In this document: positions 57,085 to 64,000 of the stretch, in pieces | Layout of the letters: every line of letters starts with the position of its first letter | How positions within the stretch are numbered: position 1 is the stretch's first letter | NCBI RefSeq assembly: GCF_945859685.1 | Contig: NC_079148.1 | Coordinates: 6,138,001 to 6,202,000, forward strand | Source: Eupeodes corollae | Taxonomy: Eukaryota > Arthropoda > Insecta > Diptera > Syrphidae | Length of the DNA: 64,000 nt | Reading direction: 5' to 3' | Program-made: the position numbers and the translations under genes | The notes under the pieces: model-generated | Databases searched by the model: none | Told to the model about the DNA's origin: nothing | The model's input: only the letters and a program-made list of their open reading frames with translations

Positions 57085-57387
57085 CTAATCGTTTTGGGCG
57101 CAATCCAAAAAGTGGTCATCATCATTGCAAGCTTGACTCTTCCGGCTACTTGCCTTCAGGCAATCCTCTCGGATCTTTTGCGTGGTGATCGATCTGTCTC
57201 GGTCCCTCAACTTCCTCCATCCATAAGATTGGGGTGTGCGACCGAGAAGCCAGGTTTCTTCCATCGCACGCGATCTCTTCAAAGAGGTGATGCGATCACC
57301 CCGTAGCTCTGTGAGTGAGTGCAGCTCTTCACTTTCGAACCCATACCAGCTAAGACTTTCTGGAAAATCGTGTGGAATTCCTCGCAT
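57085..57387 (-). CDS. Hypothetical 100-codon ORF of unknown function
   Basis: The frame starts at an ATG (57387) and ends at 57085. The protein is charged and rich in Arg, Ser and Glu, with no recognised domain, signal peptide or membrane segment. Its G+C content is clearly higher than that of the AT-rich flanks, and a CTCAACCAAAATTTAG acceptor-like stretch lies shortly upstream on the minus strand. It could be an exon, a remnant of an unrecognised transposon, or chance. Confidence 0.25.
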   Translation of the reverse strand: MRGIPHDFPESLSWYGFESEELHSLTELRGDRITSLKRSRAMEETWLLGRTPQSYGWRKLRDRDRSITTQKIREDCLKASSRKSQACNDDDHFLDCAQND

Positions 57388-57830
57388 TACGAAGTACCTA
57401 TACGCGCTAAATTTTGGTTGAGGAAAAAATACTTATGTCGTGTTGAAGAAAGTCGGTAGCCAAGCCTATAATTAAAGTGAAGTTTATTAAAATATTCTTG
57501 GGGTGATTTTCTATCGTTAATACTTTATGATGGGCTCTCGGCCATACAAAGTTACAGATGGTGTGACTTTCCTGCACACATTGTTGGGCATGGGTTTCGT
57601 TTTCATGCCTTGATGATCTTATTCAACCTGTTAAATTTGATTTCCCAAAATGCTAGGAGAGCAGGTCACTCTTCTAGAATTTTGGGGCCGCAGTAAAAAT
57701 TCATTAAGGGTGGTTAGCAACGAAGGAGGCGACACTTGCTGTGGTAAAATTTACCGCAACAAGGTACATAAATATAATTTTCGGTGACACATATTTTCGC
57801 TTGTTTTGATTTATACAAAAACCATTAGTT
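57388..57830. other. Spacer without a supported gene
   Basis: No recognisable motif. The composition is mixed and may include an old repeat. Confidence 0.4.
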
Positions 57831-57834
57831 GAAT

Positions 57835-58295
57835 TTATAACAATTTGGTATCACGTCACAATTTTTAATAAAATATTCAATTAAAATCACTAGCGTTTGA
57901 TTCGAAAGATTTTTGAAATTACCAAAATTGTTCTTTTTTAAAATTTAGTTAAATATGTATAGTAAAAAAAACACCCACTCAATGTTTTTGAAAGTCCTTT
58001 CTTCATCTTTAAATGTTATTATCAAATCAAAATTTATATAGAGTCGATATCTCTGCTGGTTCTTGCGATATGACTGACGACGGACGTGTTTTTTGACCTT
58101 TGATTTAAATTTTTGATACCTTGAAACGTCCAAAAATATCAGAATTTTTGATTCGGCATATCGGAGCAACGACAATAACTTAAAATAATTCTAGCAATAA
58201 TTCTGTCTTCCTTTTTTTTTAATTTAGAAATCTCTTAAAAAACACCCATTAATAGAGAGAAATTCTGAAATTAGTTCGACATCAAGTTGATTGGG
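57835..58295. mobile_element. Foldback-family core relic
   Basis: TATCACGTCACAATTTTTAATAAAAT near 57850 and AACACCCACTCAATGTTTTTGAAAGTCC near 57968 follow the order of the inner arm of the 15.4-kb element (TATCACGTTACAATAT; ACCACCCACGCAATTTTTTGAGAGTCC). A diverged loop follows with GACGACGGACGTG. A second, inverted AAACACCCATT near 58238 suggests the remains of the palindrome. Confidence 0.55.
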
Positions 58296-61200
58296 GCGCA
58301 GCTAAAGTGAAGAAGTTTAAAACAATTTTTTTTTATCCAACTCACCTCATTTTTGTAAAATACTCTTAATTATATTTGAATTATTTTGTTGTTATCGAGG
58401 AAGTTATTTCCAATGAATCTTAACTCCAATTTTAGGTCTTCTATTTTGATAAAGCTATGTTGGCTCACTTAGTTGAGTATTGAGCTACAGTATATATGTA
58501 GATTTGGCAGGCAAGAGAAAGATATAAAATAATGCATTTCCGAAAAGAAGGCCCTAAATTGTATGCTTGTTCCATTGAAAAAACTTCAACTAAATAAGTT
58601 AATGTGAAAGAAGTTATATTGAGAAATAATTTCACGCAAATTTGTGCTCGTCACTGAAAAAGGTTGTAACATAAACGGAAAATTGAAGATTTTTCTACAA
58701 AGTACTTCAAAATAACACTTACAAATTTGAAAAAGCTTCCCACAATTTAAAAACAGCCTATTGCGGTTAAAATTACCCTCACAATTTATAGCTTACTTAA
58801 AACTCGGTGGAACTTATTACTATGAAATCCTGTATTTTGAAAATACATATTGAAAGATGCCAACATTTTCTGGTAAAACTGTATTCACAAAATATCCCTC
58901 ATTATTTTTTAAATTCTTACCTTTCTTGTCAATAACTTTAAGTGGAATTATTTCCTTTTTCTCCAAATGAAGTTGTTTAAATGCGATGTGGAATTAAATT
59001 CAATTAAAAGTGAAGTTATTTCGTAAGTGGAATTATAAGTTTGTATGCTTCTGTTTAATCCCGTGACAAATCCTTTCGATATTTGTCTTATATTCACAGA
59101 AATTAAATTTCAATTTAAACATTTAAGTCCTCAAAAACAAATAACAGTGTATACATTAAACGGCTGCTGTTTTAAAGCAAACCTACAGACAGATACAAAG
59201 TATAAAGGTACTTATCAATTTTGAAGAGGATTCCGCAGTTATTATATATTATGTATGTTTGTCCATTGAAATTCAGCGCATTATTCTATTTAGCATCAAG
59301 TCATGCAATCACTGCGGATGCGAAATCATAGGTCCTTTGGTATTTGTTTAATGTGCCTTCATAATTAATGATGAAATTCCGTGTAATGCCATCGCATCAA
59401 CCTTTTATGTGTACTTTGTATAAATGGTATTGGCTAGGGCTGGAGTTTGTGTGGGAGTGGAAGTGGTAGAACTATACTTTCATATCCGAATTCAATCGAA
59501 ATAATTGCGACAACAGCAGAAAGAGCGACACCATCACAATAATGCCCCTATGGACTGTATGACAGGTGACAACTATATCCGGATCCGTTGATGATGATGG
59601 TATCCTTGTTTGACATCACTGGTGATTTCTTTTATTCCCCGCGCACTACTCCTTTGAAAACTCACAATTGGATGCTCATTTTTGTTGCTTTTTTTCGGTG
59701 ATGAATTTTCCAGAGAACAAACCGTTTACCGTTACGGAACTCCTATCGGATATTTTCCATTTTCAACATTCAGCATTGGCATTGCCATTCATTAAATATG
59801 AAAATTGCGTGGAAATTATGACAGCAGACAGAGTTTGACCCCAGAACTGTTTCTAGGAAAAAGAGCAATGATAAAAACAGAGAGAGAGAAAGAGAGATAG
59901 ATAGACCGAAAGGCAATTCGTTGTTAATAACTGTTGGTTAATTGCCAGCAGCCAAGGGTGATGTTTAACGGTGTGAAAATAGCCGATCATTTTAATGCTA
60001 TAACGTTGGTTGGGCTCAATAATTGTAATTAAAATTTCTTTCTGTCAACCGTTTTCACGGTAACGTGCCTGAGTCGAGCCCGCACCAGAGCGAATGATAG
60101 GAATTTCAGCTTGCTTTGGGCTTAGGTACACATCACATGAAACGGCTTATTCCTGGAATTCGATTAAAGTCTAGAATGTTGCTCCCTGATGGCTGCGTCA
60201 ACTTCCCTGTCACCATCACCATCAGTATCACCAATTGACTCACAATAAAGGGAATAATCTGAAGCCTGATGGATTTCAATGGAATTCAAAATCAAAGAAC
60301 AGAGGGCGCATATCAATGCTGTCGCAGCTTTTACTATCCCGTTCCATTTTTTCTTCCTTTTTTTCATCTTTGCTTCCGGTGCATGAGATGTGGGGTTGAG
60401 AGGGGTGAAAATGCAATTACGGAGCTTGAAACACTTTAATCTAACGCATTTGTCATGCTAGCAGCAGCATTTTTGTAACTTGTGTGTTGATTTTTGGTGT
60501 GTTATATTTTTTCCTGAGTTCCCTTTTCGTTTTTAATGGCGGAACTAAAACATGAAAAATAACATGAGCTAGAGGCTTTGAAAAATTCTGCTGCTAACAC
60601 TAACACAAAAAAAAAAAGATACAACCCTCGTGCAATTGATGCGAAAGATTACTTCACCCATTTTTCTTGATTATCCCTTAAAGAAAATAAAAGGTGCGTC
60701 TCGAGCGTCTAGTCGGTAGTGGGTCTTTGGTCTTTTTGGTTATGGTTGGGTCTTATGGGTTCTGATTCGCTCATGTGTGTGCTTTGTTCCGATAACTTTC
60801 TTTGAATCGGATTAAGTAAGACGTTAAGAATAACAGTAACACATCAGAGAAAGACTGCGCCTTAGAGAGGGTAATACCTCCACATAAATTGTGTTTAGGA
60901 TAATATAAATTCCTTTATCGAGGGCTATTGCGTGTGCATTTGCACTGATTTGCGCATAAGGGGGATTTAAAGCAGGACAACGAAGACGACACGGAGTATA
61001 TTATTACGGCCCCTTTTGTTACACGAGAATAAAAGGTTATGAAGGATATTTATTTTTTGATAATAAAATGCTTGACTTTAACATATCCTTGGGGTGGCGA
61101 AAAGCACATTTTACTTTTTTAAGTATTAACAAGTTGTTTTTTTATTGGAGTCACGAAATCATAGAAGACTTTTTTGTCAAGAAGGGTCAGAACAAAATAT

Positions 61201-61502
61201 TAGTTTGACCCTGATTGCTACCAATATTTAACATTTTTCTAGTTTTTTTTGCACTTGGCTGCACATTTCGGTTTCATTTTAGCACATTTTGATTTTTTGA
61301 ATATATTTAATTGAGACACATTTTCAGTTCAAATCAAGCGTTTATGGATATTTATATTTGTAATTATTTATTTTTTATAGGTGCAAGTTAAGTTTATATT
61401 TTACTGCTTTTAATATAGTGTACTTTTAACTAAGGACAGGACCAAGAATATAATATGAATCGGAAATCAAACTCTAATCCAATCTTACTTACTCACTAAC
61501 TT
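58296..61502. other. Intergenic region
   Basis: No gene supported. AGAGAGAAAGAGAGATAGAT repeats lie near 59880-59903. The 59.2-60.8 kb part is less AT-rich and looks like host intergenic or intronic DNA; no exon could be defended. Confidence 0.5.
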
Positions 61503-63590
61503 AATTTGGTGTTACAATCCGGGGTGGATGTGGGCCTCAACCAACATGCCTCTCCAGCCAGCTCCGTTGATGTCCATTTGCTCTACATGACCTAGCCATC
61601 TAAGCCTCTGGACTTTAATTCTGCTAACTAGGTAAGTGTCGCTGTACAGCCCGTACAGTTCATCGTTATATCCTCTCCTCCATTCTCCATCTATGCATAC
61701 GGGACCAAAAATCACCCGAAGAATTTTTCTCTCGAAGCATCCTTAGACGCTCTCATCTTTCTTTGACAGGGTCCAGGCCTCAGAGTCATAAATGTGAACC
61801 GGGATGATGAGTGTCTTATAGATTGTGATTTTAGATGCTCGAGAGAGGACTTAACTTCTCAATTGCCTTCTAAGTAAAAAGAAGCAGCGATTTGCAAGAG
61901 TTATTCTTCTATTGATTTCAGCGGTGCCTACAAAAGTGGACAAAGTCCTTAACTACCTCAAAGTTATAGCTGTCCATGGTGACGTTTTCTCCAAGATGTC
62001 GTTGTTCAATGTCCTTTTTTGTGACAGCATATACTTGGTCTTTCCCACATTGACTACACACTAAACCCATCTTCTTCGCTTCCGTCGCAATGCTCAAAAC
62101 CGCTCCACTGACATCACGCTTTGATCTTCCAATTTTGTCAATATCATCTACGTATCCGAGTAATTGGATGGACCTTTGGAAGATTGTGCCTCTAGTGTTG
62201 ACGGTTGATTTTTGCACAATTCTTTCCAGAACGAGGTTGAAGAAGTGGCATGACAGTGCATCCCCTTGTCTAATACCTTTTTTGACATCATAATCATCGA
62301 TGAGATCTTTTCCTACCTTGATCGAGCAGCGTGTAATCCATCGTCATTCTGCACAAACAAATTGCTCTGTAAAGCTCTTCCCTATAGATGCTGTCATATG
62401 CGGCTTTAAAATCGATAAAGAGATGGTTTGTATCGATCCTGGGTTTTTCCAAGATCTGCCGTAGTGTGAACTTTTGATCGATAGTGGACTTTCCTGCTCT
62501 GAAGCCACACTAATAAGGACCAATTAGGTTGTTGACGAACGGCTTCAGAATTGGTGCATGCTCTCCGTAGCAAGTCATCGCCTGCTGCTTTAAATAGTTC
62601 GGTAGCGATGACGTCAGCTTCAGCAGCTTTGGTTGACTTCAGTTAAGACATAGCTATCTTCACTTCATCGAGGTCGGGTAGGCCGAATTGTTGATCTGCT
62701 TCGTCACCGAGGTTGAGTGGTTCTATCTCCCTTACAGCGGAATTCGGTTCGTCATCGCCGTTATATAATTTGGAGAAGTGATCTTTCCATATTCTCAGCA
62801 TCGACTGCGGTTCTACTACGATGTCCTTACATTCTTCGGTTCGTGTCTGGTACACTTTTGAGGTCTTTTTTACCTTTTCGTAAAATTTACGCACCTCATT
62901 CCTGTTGTGACATCCCTTTATCTCCTCGATGGCGAATTTCTCATGCTCTCTTGTTTTCCACCTAAGAACGGTATTCCTCTCTCCTTTACTCGTAGAGCTC
63001 ACGAGAAGATCTTGTCATTCTTGTTTCGCTGCGTGCGCTTGCCGGCATTCGTCGTCAAAACTTCGAAACTTCTCACAGTACTTCCTTGGCTTGAATTTTG
63101 ATATCCGTAGCCGTACCCTGGCTACAACGAGGTAGTGGTCCGAGTCAATGTTGGCCTCTCGAAATTTTCGGACATCCTGTATACTGGAGAAGTGTTGTGT
63201 GTCGATTGCATTGTGGTCAATCTGGTTGCAAGTTGATTGATCAGGAGATATCCATGTCCTCCTATGGATATTGAAACGTGTGAACTGCGTACTGGCTACC
63301 AGAACGTCTGGCCCCGCAGCGAAACCGATCAGAATAAATCCGTTATCGGAGGTGGTGTCGTGCAGGCTGTATCTCCCGATTATGCCACCAAAGATGTCTT
63401 CTCTTCCTAGGTTGGCATTAAAATCTCCTAAGAAAATTTAAATGTCATAGCCAGGGCACTGTCTTTGGTGTCTTCATCTTTTTCCTCTGTTGGGGCATAC
63501 GCGCATATTAGGCTTATGTTGGCAAATTTAGCCTTGATGCGGATTGTCGTGATGCACTCGCTCACACTGTTGAAACTTTTTGCCTATCAA
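61503..63590 (-). pseudogene. RTE-type retrotransposon copy 2, endonuclease to RT C-terminus
   Basis: It is colinear with copy 1 but uninterrupted. Reading from 63590 on -: SVSECITTIRIKAKF and ISLICAYAPTEE, GREDIFGGIIGRYSLHDT near 63400-63350, an IDTQHFSSIQDVRKF endonuclease block near 63215-63160 including NQIDHNAID, the linker frame 63002-62643 with YNGDDEPNSAVREIEPLN, and RT pieces AAYDSIYREELYRA near 62400, RTIFQRS and YVDDIDKIGRSK near 62165-62100. YVDD replaces YADD. The thumb block RLRWLGHVEQMDIN follows near 61610-61565. Stops and deletions make it inactive. It supplies the template that shows where copy 1 was split. Confidence 0.75.
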
Positions 63591-64000
63591 TAAACATTTA
63601 ATAAATCGAAGTTTAATTACTAAAAAAATGTAAAATTTTAGTTCCTCTTTCGATTTTATCTCGTATTTATAATAAAGTATTAAAAGTTAAAAATTATTTG
63701 ATTAAAAGAGGTTCATCCTTACTTTATTTTCTATGACTCTTAACCAGGGAATTTTTGTGGCTGTGCATATTTTTAATACCTGCTTCTTAAGAACATACAT
63801 TACTTTTTATCATTTAGCCTTTATAAATTGCAATTATAAATCTCTCCAACCCTAGATATAAATATATTTTTAATTAAGAAAATAATACCCAAAAAAAGTT
63901 TAACCACGTCTTTATAGTATTTATATATGTATGTACTTAAGGCAATATAAAAGAGAAGGAAAAAATGTGTATATCCACCAAAATTGCATTCCAAACCTCC
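63591..64000. other. AT-rich end of the window
   Basis: No ORF, repeat or RNA gene recognised. Confidence 0.5.

Noticed and set aside
59880..59903. AGAGAG/GATA simple repeat as a regulatory element
   Set aside because: GAGA-like runs are common in fly DNA; nothing nearby supports a function.
1..64000. Bacterial-type operons, ribosome binding sites, CRISPR arrays
   Set aside because: Retrotransposons with poly(A) tails, a Pol III SINE and long non-coding stretches show nuclear eukaryotic DNA; no regularly spaced CRISPR-like repeats were seen.

Overview
The window looks like repeat-rich, AT-rich nuclear DNA from an insect, most likely a fly (Diptera). This rests on the mix of transposon families (RTE, Jockey/CR1 and R1/LOA-type non-LTR elements, a Ty3/Gypsy element, mariner, hAT, a piggyBac-like MITE, a Foldback-like element) and on fly-like intergenic DNA with CAA/GAC/AGAT-type simple repeats. 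I cannot name the species. No host protein-coding gene, rRNA, complete tRNA or CRISPR array could be supported; almost every recognisable coding stretch belongs to a transposable element.

Layout. 0.5-7.8 kb: a broken RTE-type retrotransposon on + (480-1480), then a second RTE element on - split in two (about 1665-2790 and 6420-7800) by a Jockey-type element with an intact endonuclease/reverse transcriptase ORF. 7.8-15.4 kb: sparse DNA holding a small Jockey fragment and an RTE-like relic (11.2-12.9 kb). 15.4-19.3 kb: a Foldback-like element with long, asymmetric, internally repetitive inverted arms; a 5'-truncated Jockey copy sits in its right arm. 21.3-31.2 kb: relics of mariner, the Foldback family and three non-LTR elements. 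31.7-39.6 kb: an apparently intact Ty3/Gypsy retrotransposon on - with nearly identical LTRs, a 1488-codon gag-pol ORF and a tRNA-Leu-type primer binding site. 39.6-43.5 kb: intergenic DNA with a SINE fragment. 43.5-46.1 kb: a MITE, the 5' part of a hAT transposase gene, and an internally deleted hAT element with matching TIRs and a perfect 8-bp target duplication. 46.6-50.2 kb: a three-level nest, in which a two-ORF non-LTR element is cut by a Jockey copy that is itself cut by a tRNA-derived SINE with a 13-bp target duplication. 50.2-58.3 kb: mariner, R1/LOA, piggyBac-like MITE, Foldback and SINE relics. 58.3-61.5 kb: featureless intergenic DNA. 61.5-63.6 kb: a decayed RTE copy.

How the parts relate. 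The same families recur: Jockey (five copies), RTE (three copies of one lineage plus a relative), the Foldback-like family (five places) and the SINE (three copies). The nesting gives a relative order of insertion. The Gypsy element is the youngest and the only one that still looks potentially autonomous, apart perhaps from the Jockey copy at 2.8-6.4 kb. The least described items are the Foldback-like family, the SINE family and the short hAT derivative. All identifications were made by eye from motifs and repeat comparison; no database search was run.
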